The notes under the pieces were generated by a model. It was not told where the DNA came from, ran no database searches, and saw only the letters and a program-made list of their open reading frames with translations. The translations under genes and the position numbers were made by a program. A stretch of DNA of 54,106 bases from Ruminiclostridium sp. (lineage in GTDB: Bacteria > Bacillota_A > Clostridia > Oscillospirales > Ruminococcaceae): NCBI GenBank assembly GCA_017550775.1, contig JAFZOA010000735.1:1-54106 (forward strand), in the 5' to 3' direction. Below, piece by piece: positions 1-8,722 of the stretch; position 1 is the stretch's first letter; every line of letters starts with the position of its first letter.

Positions 1-967
1 GCACATCGTCGCCCACCATAGCGGAGGGGAGCGTGCCGGATATCTCGGCATTGAGCTTTAGCCCTTTCTCGCGGGCGCGCTCGGACACTGTGCTTATAAG
101 GTTATGTATGAGCGAGGCGGTGTCGTACTTCACAGGTACGATCTCCATTTTACCGTCCTCGATCTTTGCGAAATCAAGAATACTGTTTATAATGGTGAGC
201 AGGTTTTTGCCGGACACCTGAATATTCGACGAATATTCGAGTATATCGTTGTCGCCGCACTCTCGCAGTATCATCTCGTTCATGCCGAGTATCGCGTTTA
301 TCGGCGTGCGTATCTCGTGGGACATCTCCGCAAGAAAACGGCTTTTCGCGTTACCGGCTGCGATAGCGGTCTCCGCGGCTTCTTTGAGTTTTTCCTCATA
401 GTCGATCTGCGCAAGAGTGGAAATGTGATAGTTTATCATAGCTATCGCGCTCATAATAGCGCCGCACATATACAGTACCGGGAACCTGTCCATGAACGTG
501 GCGGTGTAATACTCTTTGACAAGCACCCTCGCCGGAGTGTAGAACAGGATAATAAAGAGCAGCTCATAGTAAGTCGATACCAGAAGCCCGTACTTAACAC
601 CGGCAAAGTAACTCAGAGCAAGCGGGACGAGTATCGTCCAGAGCACCGCGAAGCCGTCATTTACGCCGAACAGGGCGTAATATGTGAATATCCCGACGCA
701 CACGGCCATAGCCGCCCAAACTGCCGGACTTCGTTTTTTCAGCACCTTCACCGAAAACACGATGATAACTCCGCATACAGCCGTCGCCGCGGTGGTATAT
801 GTAACAAACCCCTTGTGCTGCACATAGTTTATCACCGTCATTATGCAGCCTACGACAACAAACACATACCCTATCCAAATGTTTATTTTCAGGTTCTTTT
901 CAAGCCGCTCTCCGACGAATATAGACCGGGATAGCTGGTCGAAAATAGTTTTTATCTTCTTTATCAT
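1..967 (-). CDS. Membrane sensor histidine kinase, C-terminus off window
   Basis: The reading frame opens with ATG at 967 and has no stop before the window edge, so about 322 residues are visible. Residues ~28-190 hold several hydrophobic segments, consistent with a multi-pass sensor region. A dimerisation/phosphoacceptor domain follows with the H-box FLAEMSHEIRTPINAILGMN (His near residue 217), which is the autophosphorylation site in HisKA kinases. The last residues (LPSAMVGDD) match the lead-in to a HATPase domain, whose ATP-binding boxes must lie outside the window. No HAMP or PAS domain is evident. A consensus promoter lies about 70 bases upstream. The partner response regulator is not visible, and the stimulus cannot be inferred. 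Confidence 0.88.
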   Translation of the reverse strand, partial: MIKKIKTIFDQLSRSIFVGERLEKNLKINIWIGYVFVVVGCIMTVINYVQHKGFVTYTTAATAVCGVIIVFSVKVLKKRSPAVWAAMAVCVGIFTYYALFGVNDGFAVLWTILVPLALSYFAGVKYGLLVSTYYELLFIILFYTPARVLVKEYYTATFMDRFPVLYMCGAIMSAIAMINYHISTLAQIDYEEKLKEAAETAIAAGNAKSRFLAEMSHEIRTPINAILGMNEMILRECGDNDILEYSSNIQVSGKNLLTIINSILDFAKIEDGKMEIVPVKYDTASLIHNLISTVSERAREKGLKLNAEISGTLPSAMVGDDV

Positions 968-1036
968 AGTATAGTTATCTCTCGTCTGTATGTTCTCCTA
1001 TGATATCCGGAAGAGACCCCAACATCATATCATATT

Positions 1037-1065
1037 ATTATAACATATTTTCCCCGTAAAATCAA
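1037..1065 (-). promoter_or_regulatory. Sigma-A promoter for the histidine kinase
   Basis: On the minus strand TTGATT (1065-1060) and TATAAT (1042-1037) are separated by 17 bases, about 70 bases upstream of the kinase ATG. This is a near-consensus housekeeping promoter, so the kinase is probably transcribed on its own and not from the SGNH gene upstream. Confidence 0.7.
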
Positions 1066-1154
1066 GTGTTTATTCCACTGCAGCCATGCTCCGGAGATCG
1101 TAATTGATACCGGGGAAGATCATGTAAGCTCCATGTTGATAAGCAAGCCTGCCG

Positions 1155-2195
1155 TCACTGTGTCGCCTGCAGGAAGAAGCACAGCATCTGCTTGTACGCC
1201 GCGCCGAGGAAGTGCAGACCGTCCGCTTCGGCATACTTCGACGAGAAATACCCGTTCTCGTTCATGAGCTGGCCGCAAAGGTCGAGATACTTAGCGTCCG
1301 CGCCCCCGCACATCTCCGCGAGAGCACCATTGTACTTGTTTACCATGCTCATAGTCTCCTGACCGGCAAGCTCGTGCTCGTATGTGACCGGCGGTATAGA
1401 CACAACATATATGCTGCTTTCGGGGCTTGCGGCTTTGAGTTCACCGACAAGACCGCTCATGTTATCGGACATAAGCGACGCGCTCATGTAGGCGAGCCCG
1501 TTGGAGCCGAGCATGATGAAAATACGCGTGGGCTTCATGCTTCCTGCCTTGCCCGCCGCCGTCACGCCGTCGATAGCGGCTGTCCGGGCGCTCTGGGGGT
1601 TGAGACCGACCTTTGCGAAAACCTGACTTTTCGGGAAGTACTCGTAAAGGTACAGCCCGGTGTATATCGAGTCCCCGATAAACAGGTCGTTTGAGAAGTA
1701 TTCTCTGTCGTAGCTCCCCGCGATCTGCGCGGCTGTGGTGACCGTAGTAGTCTCCGCCGTTACGGCAGGAGCGGCAGTTTCGGAAGCGGTCGTCTCAGCA
1801 GCGGCGGTAGTCCCGGAGGTGGCAGTCGTTTCGGAAGCAGTCGTCGTCCCGGCGGTCGTCTCCGCCGTGGTTTCAGCCGTCGTCGTCGTGTCCGATGTGG
1901 TCTCCGGCGGCTCGGTAACGGTCTCCGTCCCCGTAACGGCTGTGGTATCCTCCGTAACTACAGTCTCCGGTTCGTCGCTGTCCGAAAGCACAAGTGTCGC
2001 CCGCATAGTAGTGTGCGCTGTGCCGGAGACGGCCGCGGCGGGAGCTGTAGTCTGCTCCGGGGCTTCGGTATCCACCGGAACACCGGACCGGCTGCTGAAC
2101 ATAACGCCTGCGGTTATGAGAGCGGCGGCAGCGACTGCACCCGCAACAGCGGTCACAATGAGCGGTGTATTTGTATCGGAATGCTTTCTTTTCAT
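1155..2195 (-). CDS. Membrane-anchored SGNH/GDSL-family hydrolase
   Basis: This 346-aa protein has a short basic N-terminus and one hydrophobic segment (~12-34). A long Thr/Glu/Ala-rich low-complexity linker (~45-165) follows, then an SGNH hydrolase domain. Visible catalytic blocks are FIGDSIYTG (block I, nucleophile Ser), MLGSNGL (block III, Asn) and ADGLHFLG (block V, Asp and His). The layout suggests an extracytoplasmic esterase or acetylhydrolase held off the membrane by a disordered spacer. A substrate such as an O-acetylated cell-wall or dietary polysaccharide is plausible but is not shown by the sequence. The start at 2195 has a purine-rich RBS (GGAAGGAC). A small repeat element lies about 55 bases upstream and may have displaced the original promoter region. 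Confidence 0.85.
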   Translation of the reverse strand: MKRKHSDTNTPLIVTAVAGAVAAAALITAGVMFSSRSGVPVDTEAPEQTTAPAAAVSGTAHTTMRATLVLSDSDEPETVVTEDTTAVTGTETVTEPPETTSDTTTTAETTAETTAGTTTASETTATSGTTAAAETTASETAAPAVTAETTTVTTAAQIAGSYDREYFSNDLFIGDSIYTGLYLYEYFPKSQVFAKVGLNPQSARTAAIDGVTAAGKAGSMKPTRIFIMLGSNGLAYMSASLMSDNMSGLVGELKAASPESSIYVVSIPPVTYEHELAGQETMSMVNKYNGALAEMCGGADAKYLDLCGQLMNENGYFSSKYAEADGLHFLGAAYKQMLCFFLQATQ

Positions 2196-2249
2196 ACAAA
2201 TGTCCTTCCGGAACAGAAATATCGTATCAGGCTCTGTCAGAAATTTTCG

Positions 2250-2433
2250 AGTTTACAGTTTACAGGTTATAGGTTACAGTTGTGGTGTCCGCTGCGCGGA
2301 CATATTTGAATCGTGACGAAGCACGAAAGTATGTGCGCGGAAAGATGATCGTTTGTAGGTGTTTACACTCTTTAAGTTTTGTCACAATTCTGATAAGCGG
2401 CGAAGCCGCCTCCACAACTGTAAACTGTAAACT
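2250..2433. repeat. MITE-like inverted-repeat element
   Basis: AGTTTACAGTTTACAG at 2250-2265 recurs as its exact reverse complement CTGTAAACTGTAAACT at 2418-2433. The similarity continues inward through GTTGTGG/CCACAAC with one short insertion. The ~184-base interior has small hairpins (GTCCGCTGCGCGGAC; TCGTG...CACGA) and no credible gene. Terminal inverted repeats on a short non-coding body suggest a non-autonomous repeat or an extended hairpin element. The family is not recognised. Confidence 0.6.
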
Positions 2434-2555
2434 AACATTTGCAGTGACAAAGCATTGTATTATAATTGTACTCCAAAGCGCGTAATTTGTCAAGAAAAAT
2501 ACTTTGTTTTGCTTAATATTCCGCCCGGACGGAGCGGGTCCGATAAAATGAACAT

Positions 2556-2580
2556 ACCCCTGTCCCGGCGGAACAGGGGT
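2556..2580 (-). terminator. Hairpin terminator after the 2589-4581 operon
   Basis: ACCCCTGT (2556-2563) pairs with ACAGGGGT (2573-2580) just after the stop of the 181-aa gene. Read on the minus strand it is followed by ATGTTCATTTT, a weak T tract, so it is a probable but not ideal intrinsic terminator. Confidence 0.5.
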
Positions 2581-2588
2581 AATATATG

Positions 2589-3134
2589 TTATGCCCAGGG
2601 GTTGGTGCTTTCCGGCGGGCGTATGCCCACAAGAATGAACTGCTCCCAGAGGTACCACTTACCGTCCTTCGCCTTGCGGAGCTGCACATAGCGCTGGCTG
2701 TCCGCGCCGCCGGAGGAGAGGAACATTCTTGCATATCCCTCGTTCTGGTAGCTGTACGGGTTCTCGCTCACCGTAACGGTGTACGGCTCGGAGGGCTTGT
2801 AGTCGTTCCCCGGAACTGCACCGCGGAAGTATGAGCGCGGAACATAGTCGTAATCGCGGAATCTGTCCTTTATGAAGATCTTTTCCGCCGGATTGATAAC
2901 GCGCGGACCGCTCACGAACTCGTACATTCTCATGGAGAGCTCCGCGTCCTGCGGGTAGAAGCACAGCGCGAGCACCGTCATTGCCGCGGTATCGAAGGGG
3001 GTGGACAGAGCCGCCTGCGGGAGCGCGGTGAACTGCTCGAATGTGTCCGGGAGCGTGGAGAATACCACGTCTACGCTCTTGTTTCCGGTCGGCTGTGCGG
3101 GCTGGGGTTTGCCGATGTTGTCAAAAAGTCCCAT
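2589..3134 (-). CDS. Conserved-type hypothetical protein, 181 aa
   Basis: The protein starts MGLFDNIGKP and has no signal peptide or membrane segment, so it is probably cytosolic. Residues ~25-181 look like one compact domain with many aromatic residues near the C-terminus (KDGKWYLWEQFILVGI, then SxNPWA). I have a weak recollection of similar proteins annotated as DUF6935, but this is not reliable. The start is well set by a GAGGAGG RBS. It begins 13 bases after the stop of the lipoprotein gene, so the two are probably co-transcribed and end at the hairpin at 2556-2580. Function is unknown. The pairing hints that it services or regulates the lipoprotein. Confidence 0.75.
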   Translation of the reverse strand: MGLFDNIGKPQPAQPTGNKSVDVVFSTLPDTFEQFTALPQAALSTPFDTAAMTVLALCFYPQDAELSMRMYEFVSGPRVINPAEKIFIKDRFRDYDYVPRSYFRGAVPGNDYKPSEPYTVTVSENPYSYQNEGYARMFLSSGGADSQRYVQLRKAKDGKWYLWEQFILVGIRPPESTNPWA

Positions 3135-3147
3135 TTTGTGTTCCTCC

Positions 3148-4581
3148 TCAGTTTAAAGGTGTTCTTTCGGGTGACGAAAGGTTGTCGTATCTCGTGAAGT
3201 CGTGCGCGTTCTTCTCCGCTGTGTTTGTGGTAATGACATGACCGTCGTCGCCGCTTATGGACGGGTGCCACTCGGTAGTCTCGCCGTTTGTGTCGGTGAA
3301 GTGAACGCAAACATCGGGGTATATCTCGCTCACATTGCATTTCAGCAGGAACGGCGAGCCCTCCGCGGTGTAAAGCAGGTCTCCCTCCACAAGCTCTCCG
3401 CTATCGGACAGCGAGCAGGAATATACCTCGGTCACGCCGTTAAGCTCGGGCGGGATAACAAGGTAGAACTCCTGGCCGGACTCGCTCGAAACGAACCTGT
3501 CGGTCGGCATATTTTCGATGAAAGCGAATTCCTCGGTCATGCCGGTCTCTTCGAGAATGTGATATACATACCCGTAGTAATCGTCCATTCTGTCTACGAC
3601 CGGATCGATCCAGCCGATGTAGCACACGCCGAAGAAGTCATTATCGTCAGCCATTACCTGACGCTGTTCTACAGTCGGGTTCCACGGCTTGGGGCGGACT
3701 ACTCCGTCATCGGGAGTTTCGAGAAGCGGGAGCGCCTCTGTGAGATCCACGGGATTGTCCAGAAGATCCACGCCCTTTCCGGTAAGCGGGTCAACAAAGT
3801 ACCATGCCGCGGTGGAGTTGTGGTCTTCCACAAATTCGTAGAGGTGCAGCGAAATAGTATGGTCTTCCTCCTCCTGACAGTCGGCCTCCCACATATACAC
3901 ACCGGTAAGGTTCTTGTAATACGCCCTTGCCATTTCCATAAGATCGCGGCTGCTGTAGAACACGAAGTTGTCCGGGTCGTCGGAGATGTATGTAAGGTGA
4001 TTTGCAACGTCGTTCACGCTTCCGTCAACATAGTTCGTGTAGTGAAAAACAAGCGTTATGGTGCCGTCGTCTCCGACCTCTGTTACCTCGGCGGGGGTAT
4101 TGTCGTCGGCCGCCGCCATGTGGAACATTACATTGTTCCCGTCACATTCGTACACGAACGGAACTCCGATACCCTCGGACTGGGAGAGTATGCCTCCGCC
4201 TGTACCATTGCTGCGGATATAAAAGTAGGACGAGCCCTCATACTCGTCATTCAGAGCGCGGTAAACGCCGGGGGTGAAGCCGTCTTCGGGGGTGTAGAAT
4301 ATGCCGGTGAAGGAAGTCTCCGGTTCTTCCTCCTCCGTCTCCTCGTCGGCAGTTGTGGTCTCGGCTTCGGTGGCAGTGGTTTCCGCTGCGGTCGTGGTGG
4401 TCTCGGCTGCGGTGGTCGTAGTCTCCGCGGCAGTCGTGGTAGTCTCGGCTGCGGCAGTAGTCGTAGTAGTCGCCGCGGCTGTGGCCTGAGCTGCCGGAGC
4501 GCCGGAATTGCAGGCTGCGGCACCCAGCAGGACTGCGCCGAAAACGACAGCGGACAATACTTTCTTGAAATCAGGTTTCAT
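3148..4581 (-). CDS. Thr-rich secreted lipoprotein-like protein
   Basis: ATG at 4581 is chosen because an AAGGAG RBS sits just upstream and the N-terminus MKPDFKKVLSA... leads into a hydrophobic stretch ending LGAAAC, a plausible lipobox. A Thr/Ala/Glu linker (~35-100) follows, then an extracellular region of 477 aa in total. Residues ~105-235 contain a domain with the signature G[IV]GVPF...FHMAAADDNTPAE...DDPDNF. This signature recurs three times in the surface protein at 49143-50777. The C-terminal half is acidic and unrecognised. It heads an operon with the 181-aa gene. It may be a surface binding or adhesion protein. The ligand is unknown. Confidence 0.8.
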   Translation of the reverse strand: MKPDFKKVLSAVVFGAVLLGAAACNSGAPAAQATAAATTTTTAAAETTTTAAETTTTAAETTTTAAETTATEAETTTADEETEEEEPETSFTGIFYTPEDGFTPGVYRALNDEYEGSSYFYIRSNGTGGGILSQSEGIGVPFVYECDGNNVMFHMAAADDNTPAEVTEVGDDGTITLVFHYTNYVDGSVNDVANHLTYISDDPDNFVFYSSRDLMEMARAYYKNLTGVYMWEADCQEEEDHTISLHLYEFVEDHNSTAAWYFVDPLTGKGVDLLDNPVDLTEALPLLETPDDGVVRPKPWNPTVEQRQVMADDNDFFGVCYIGWIDPVVDRMDDYYGYVYHILEETGMTEEFAFIENMPTDRFVSSESGQEFYLVIPPELNGVTEVYSCSLSDSGELVEGDLLYTAEGSPFLLKCNVSEIYPDVCVHFTDTNGETTEWHPSISGDDGHVITTNTAEKNAHDFTRYDNLSSPERTPLN

Positions 4582-4643
4582 ATTGTTCTCCTTTATTTGA
4601 TGTGCGGGTTTATGCGTGATGTGGGTAGTACCACTTATCACAC

Positions 4644-4672
4644 ATTATACCACGTTTTCCCGGCAAATGCAA
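4644..4672 (-). promoter_or_regulatory. Promoter of the lipoprotein operon
   Basis: On the minus strand TTGCAT (4672-4667) and TATAAT (4649-4644) have a 17-base spacer, about 60 bases upstream of the lipoprotein ATG. Confidence 0.7.
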
Positions 4673-4703
4673 TATTTTTTTCTGCCGCGGCACGGCTCCG
4701 GAC

Positions 4704-4732
4704 AAAAAACAAGCCGCCCATAAGGACGGCTT
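4704..4732 (-). terminator. Intrinsic terminator of the PFOR gene
   Basis: On the minus strand AAGCCGTCC-TTAT-GGGCGGCTT forms a nine-pair stem with a G-U-free core, followed by GTTTTTT. It lies about 25 bases after the PFOR stop. This is a textbook rho-independent terminator. Confidence 0.92.
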
Positions 4733-4755
4733 GCCTGTCAGTTCAGTTCTGAACC

Positions 4756-7700
4756 TTATTCTGTGGTCTTGTAGTAGTCAACGAGTCTTACGAGGTCGTC
4801 GTACTTCTGCTTGCTGTTTTCGATAGCGATACCGAACAGCTTCTCAGCTCTCTCGGGGTTAGCACGTGCGAGCGAGTTGTAACGAACTTCACGCATCATG
4901 AAGGTCTTGTAATCGCCTGTCGGAGCCTTGCTGTCGAGAGTGAACTTCTGCTCTGCGTCGGGGTTGAAGCGGAACAGATGCCAGTAACCGGCCTCTACAG
5001 CTTCCTTCTCGACTGTCTGAGCTATGGTCAGACCGCCCTTGATACCGTGGTTGATACACGGAGCGTAGCAGATGATGAGCGAAGGTCCGTCGTAAGCTTC
5101 AGCCTCTGCGAACGCCTTGATGCACTGGTTTCTGTCTGCGCCCATGGAAACCTGAGCTACATATACATAACCGTACTTCATAGCGATGCCCGCGAGATCC
5201 TTCTTCTTGACAGCCTTGCCGGCAGCCGCGAACTGTGCAACTGCACCGATGTTGGTAGCCTTGGAAGCCTGTCCGCCTGTGTTGGAGTAAACCTCTGTAT
5301 CGAATACGAGCACGTTTACGTTCTTGCCGCTTGCGAGGACGTGGTCAACGCCGCCGTAACCGATATCGTATGCCCAGCCGTCACCGCCGAGGATCCAGTT
5401 GGACTTCTTGGAGAGGTAGTTCTTGAGCTTGAGAACTTCTGCCTTTTCCGCGTTGTCGCAGTCACAGCCTTCGAGCTTAGCTATGAGAGCTTCTGTAGCC
5501 GCGAGGTTAGCTGCGCCGTCGTTTGCGGTCTCAAAGTACTTGTCGATGAGCTCCTTGGTTTCGGGCTTAGCGTTCTCTGCGAGCGCCTTGAGGTGCTGCT
5601 GTGCTCTTGTGCGGAGAGTATCCTGCGCAAGGAACATACCGAGACCGAATTCCGCGTTGTCCTCGAAGAGGGAGTTGCCCCATGCGGGACCGCGGCCCTT
5701 CTTGTTGGTGGTGTACGGAGTGGAAGGCTCGGAGCCGCCCCAGATAGAAGAGCATCCTGTTGCGTTTGCGATATACATTCTATCGCCGAAGAGCTGGGTA
5801 GCGAGCTTAGCATACGGTGTTTCGCCGCAGCCTGCGCAAGCGCCGGAGAATTCAAGCAGCGGCTGCTTGAACTGCGAACCCTTGACTGTTGTGGGCTTGA
5901 ACTTTTCGAGGACCTCGGGCTTGTCGGAGGTCTTGATAGCGTAGTCGAAGGACTTCTGCTGATCTTCCTGTGTTTCGAGACCCTTCATTACGAGAGCCTT
6001 TGTCTTTGCGGGGCAGACATTTGCGCAGACGCCGCAGCCTGTGCAGTCCAGAACGGAGATGCCCATAGCGAACTTGTAGCCCGCCATACCGGTCATATCC
6101 TTCATCTTCATGCCCTCGGGAGCCTTCGCAGCCTCGTCAGCGTTCAGAGCGAACGGACGGATAACAGCGTGCGGACATACCATGGAGCACATGTTACACT
6201 GAATACAGTTCTCGGGGATCCATTCGGGAACGTCAACGGCGATGCCGCGCTTCTCGAATGCTGCTGTGCCCTGCGGGAAAGTACCGTCCGCGATATCAAC
6301 GAATGTCGATACGGGAATGGAGTTGCCGCGCTGTGCGTTAACGGGGATCTGTACCTTGTTGATGAAGTCGATGAGGAACTTGTTGTCGCCCTCGAAGTGC
6401 TTTGTTGCAAGTGCACCTTCTGCGTCTGCCCACGAAGCGGGAACGTCAACCTTGATAACTTCGCCTGCACCCTTGTCGATAGCGGCGTAGTTCATGTTGA
6501 CTACATCGTCGCCCTTCTTTGCGAAGGACTTGTAAGCCATCTTCTTCATGTACTCGATAGCGTCAGCCGCAGGAATGATGTTTGCGATAGAGAAGAACGC
6601 GGACTGGAGAACAGTATTGGTTCTGTTGCCGAGACCGATCTCCTTAGCTACCTTGATAGCGTTGATGATGTAGAAGTTGATGTTGTTCTTTGCGATGTAA
6701 GCCTTTACGGGAGCGGGGAGCTTCTCGTCGAGCTCGTCCACTGTCCACTGGGTATTGAGCAGGAAGGAGCCGCCGGGGTTTACATCCTGTACCATGTCAT
6801 ACTTGTCGATGTAGGACGGGTTATGACATGCTACGAAGTCAGCCTTGTTTACGAAATAGGTGGACTTGATCGGGGACTTACCGAAGCGCAGATGCGAGAT
6901 CGTTACGCCGCCGGACTTCTTGGAGTCGTACTCAAAGTAAGCCTGAGCATACATATCGGTATGGTCGCCGATGATCTTGATAGAGTTCTTGTTTGCGCCA
7001 ACGGTTCCGTCGGAGCCGAGACCCCAGAACTTGCAGCAGGTGGTGCCTTCGGGAGTCGTGTTCGGATTCTCGGTGATCGGGAGCGAGAGGTTGGTAACGT
7101 CGTCCGTGATACCGATAGTGAAGCGCGGCTTGGAATCGTTGTTGTAAACGGAGATGATCTGCGCCGGTGTGCAGTCCTTCGAGCCGAGACCGTAACGACC
7201 TGTGAATACAGGAACGTCCTGGAACTTGTTCTCCTGCTTGAGAGCAGCAACAACGTCGAGATACAGAGGCTCGCCTATCGAGCCGGGTTCCTTTGTTCTG
7301 TCGAGAACAGTGATCTTCTTTACAGTGGAGGGGATAGCTGCCGCGAACGCGGAGGAAACGAAAGGTCTGTACAGTCTTACCTTTACAAGACCTACCTTCT
7401 TGCCCTGCTTTAAGAGGTAATCGATAGTTTCTTCAATAGTATCGTTTACCGAGCCCATAGCAACTATTACCTGCTCTGCGTCGGGAGCGCCGTAGTAGTT
7501 GAACAGCTTGTAATCTGTGCCGATCTCTGCGTTCACCTTGTCCATGTACTCCGTTACGATCTCGGGGATCTTGTCGTAGTACGGGTTGGACGCTTCTCTT
7601 GCCTGGAAGAAGATGTCGGGGTTCTGAGCGGAGCCGTGGAGAACAGGCTGCTCGGGGTTGAGAGCTCTGTCACGGAATGCCGCGACAGCGTCCTTGTCAA

Positions 7701-8283
7701 CCATCTTGTCGAGGGTATCGTAATCCCATACTTCTATCTTCTGGATCTCGTGAGAAGTTCTGAAGCCGTCGAAGAAGTGCAGGAAAGGAACTCTTCCCTT
7801 AATGGTAGCGAGATGAGCGACTGCGCCCAGATCCATTACTTCCTGGGGGTTCGTGGAGCAGAGCATAGCGTAGCCGGTCTGACGGCAAGCGTAAATATCG
7901 CTGTGGTCGCCGAAAATCGAGAGTGCATGAGAAGCGAGAGCACGAGCCGAAACGTGGATAACGTTCGGAAGCAGCTCACCTGCTATCTTATACATATTCG
8001 GGATCATCAGAAGAAGTCCCTGTGATGCGGTGTAGGTAGTGGTCAGAGCACCCGCGGAAAGTGAGCCGTGAACCGCGCCTGCAGCGCCGCCCTCAGACTG
8101 CATCTCTACGATCTGTACTTCCTGACCGAAAATGTTCTTTCTGCCTGCCGCAGTCCATGAATCCGTAACTTCAGCCATTACGGACGACGGGGTGATGGGG
8201 TAGATCGCCGCTACTTCGGTGAACGCGTATGAAACGTGACCGGCAGCATTGTTACCGTCCATTGTAAGTTTTTGTCTTGCCAT
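4756..8283 (-). CDS. nifJ: Pyruvate:ferredoxin (flavodoxin) oxidoreductase
   Basis: This 1175-aa single-chain PFOR has the usual length for bacterial homodimeric enzymes. It oxidises pyruvate with CoA to acetyl-CoA and CO2 and passes electrons to ferredoxin. Domains visible in order are the pyruvate-binding N-domain (GNNAAGHVSYAFTEV, YPITPSS), the CoA/central domains, a 2[4Fe-4S] ferredoxin domain (CIQCNMCSMVCPHA and CTGCGVCANVCPA, ~690-760) and the C-terminal thiamine-diphosphate domain. The last includes CAGCGETPYAKL, a Cys ligand of the proximal cluster, and GDGWAYDIGYGGVDH. It has its own promoter and a strong terminator, so it is monocistronic. The gene is a core anaerobic fermentation gene and marks the host chromosome next to the ICE. 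Confidence 0.98.
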   Translation of the reverse strand: MARQKLTMDGNNAAGHVSYAFTEVAAIYPITPSSVMAEVTDSWTAAGRKNIFGQEVQIVEMQSEGGAAGAVHGSLSAGALTTTYTASQGLLLMIPNMYKIAGELLPNVIHVSARALASHALSIFGDHSDIYACRQTGYAMLCSTNPQEVMDLGAVAHLATIKGRVPFLHFFDGFRTSHEIQKIEVWDYDTLDKMVDKDAVAAFRDRALNPEQPVLHGSAQNPDIFFQAREASNPYYDKIPEIVTEYMDKVNAEIGTDYKLFNYYGAPDAEQVIVAMGSVNDTIEETIDYLLKQGKKVGLVKVRLYRPFVSSAFAAAIPSTVKKITVLDRTKEPGSIGEPLYLDVVAALKQENKFQDVPVFTGRYGLGSKDCTPAQIISVYNNDSKPRFTIGITDDVTNLSLPITENPNTTPEGTTCCKFWGLGSDGTVGANKNSIKIIGDHTDMYAQAYFEYDSKKSGGVTISHLRFGKSPIKSTYFVNKADFVACHNPSYIDKYDMVQDVNPGGSFLLNTQWTVDELDEKLPAPVKAYIAKNNINFYIINAIKVAKEIGLGNRTNTVLQSAFFSIANIIPAADAIEYMKKMAYKSFAKKGDDVVNMNYAAIDKGAGEVIKVDVPASWADAEGALATKHFEGDNKFLIDFINKVQIPVNAQRGNSIPVSTFVDIADGTFPQGTAAFEKRGIAVDVPEWIPENCIQCNMCSMVCPHAVIRPFALNADEAAKAPEGMKMKDMTGMAGYKFAMGISVLDCTGCGVCANVCPAKTKALVMKGLETQEDQQKSFDYAIKTSDKPEVLEKFKPTTVKGSQFKQPLLEFSGACAGCGETPYAKLATQLFGDRMYIANATGCSSIWGGSEPSTPYTTNKKGRGPAWGNSLFEDNAEFGLGMFLAQDTLRTRAQQHLKALAENAKPETKELIDKYFETANDGAANLAATEALIAKLEGCDCDNAEKAEVLKLKNYLSKKSNWILGGDGWAYDIGYGGVDHVLASGKNVNVLVFDTEVYSNTGGQASKATNIGAVAQFAAAGKAVKKKDLAGIAMKYGYVYVAQVSMGADRNQCIKAFAEAEAYDGPSLIICYAPCINHGIKGGLTIAQTVEKEAVEAGYWHLFRFNPDAEQKFTLDSKAPTGDYKTFMMREVRYNSLARANPERAEKLFGIAIENSKQKYDDLVRLVDYYKTTE

Positions 8284-8375
8284 TGGAAAACAACCTCCTT
8301 AATATTAAGCGACCGTGCTTTACGCAAGGTTTTCGCACTGCATAACCTCTGACATTCCGGGTATGCACTATATTA

Positions 8376-8403
8376 ATAATACCACATTTTTACCAATTTG
8401 TAA
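8376..8403 (-). promoter_or_regulatory. Probable promoter of the PFOR gene
   Basis: Minus-strand TTACAA (8403-8398) and TATTAT (8381-8376) have a 16-base spacer, preceded by A/T-rich runs. It lies about 95 bases upstream of the PFOR ATG, leaving a moderately long leader that ends in an AAGGAGG RBS. Confidence 0.5.
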
Positions 8404-8454
8404 ACAGTTTTTTTTCAATTTTTTCTAAGTTTTCTCAAAAAAGTCCTCAAAGCA

Positions 8455-8483
8455 TTGACACTAAACGGTTTTGGGTGTATAAT
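8455..8483 (+). promoter_or_regulatory. Consensus promoter of tRNA-Pro
   Basis: TTGACA (8455-8460), a 17-base spacer and TATAAT (8478-8483) form a perfect sigma-A promoter, 18 bases before the tRNA. Confidence 0.9.
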
Positions 8484-8500
8484 AATTTGACAGACTATTC

Positions 8501-8576
8501 CGGGGCGTGGCGCAGTTGGTAGCGCGCGAAGTTTGGGACTTCGATGCCGCAGGTTCGAATCCTGTCGCTCCGACCA
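8501..8576 (+). tRNA. tRNA-Pro (anticodon UGG)
   Basis: This is a 76-base cloverleaf. The acceptor CGGGGCG pairs with CGCTCCG, the D-arm is GCGC...GCGC, and the anticodon stem CGAAG/CTTCG holds the loop TTTGGGA, which gives anticodon TGG. The T-arm is CAGG-TTCGAAT-CCTG and the CCA end is encoded. tRNA 3' ends are common integration sites. The mobile element begins right after this gene, which makes it the likely attachment site. Confidence 0.97.
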
Positions 8577-8600
8577 TCTAAGCCGAACGGTTTAGATATT

Positions 8601-8643
8601 TCGCTCACAGAAGGCTTGGTTAAGCCATTTGTGAGCGATTTTT
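8601..8643 (+). terminator. Terminator after tRNA-Pro
   Basis: TCGCTCACA (8601-8609) pairs with TGTGAGCGA (8630-8638), followed by TTTTT. It terminates tRNA transcription. Because it lies beyond the CCA end it may already belong to the inserted element. Confidence 0.85.
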
Positions 8644-8696
8644 ATTGGGATTTCAAAATCCCGTCTCCATAGATATTTTTTGAGGTCAAATAGGTA

Positions 8697-8722
8697 CTGA
8701 CAGGATTTGAACCACCACGGGT
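8697..8722 (-). other. tRNA 3'-end-like relic (possible att remnant)
   Basis: Read on the minus strand this stretch contains GGTTCAAATCCTGTCA, which matches GGTTCGAATCCTGTCG of the tRNA-Pro T-arm at 14 of 16 positions, but in the opposite orientation. The rest of a tRNA is absent and the T-stem does not pair well. It may be the scar of an older integration at a tRNA gene, or a chance match. Confidence 0.3.

Noticed and set aside
104..934. 276-codon plus-strand frame at the left end
   Set aside because: It lies opposite the histidine kinase, whose motifs (H-box, membrane segments) are unmistakable on the minus strand; no RBS or family features.
1735..2000. Repetitive Thr/Ala codon stretch as a DNA repeat element
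   Set aside because: It is a low-complexity linker of the SGNH hydrolase; variation is at codon level and it has no repeat unit boundaries.
3202..4752. 516-codon plus-strand frame opposite the lipoprotein
   Set aside because: Antisense shadow of a gene with promoter, RBS and lipobox; the predicted protein has no recognisable features.
4978..7413. Very long open frame on the plus strand opposite PFOR (811 codons)
   Set aside because: It mirrors the codon pattern of the highly expressed PFOR gene, has no RBS and a composition (Cys/Leu/Val/Ser-rich) typical of antisense shadows.
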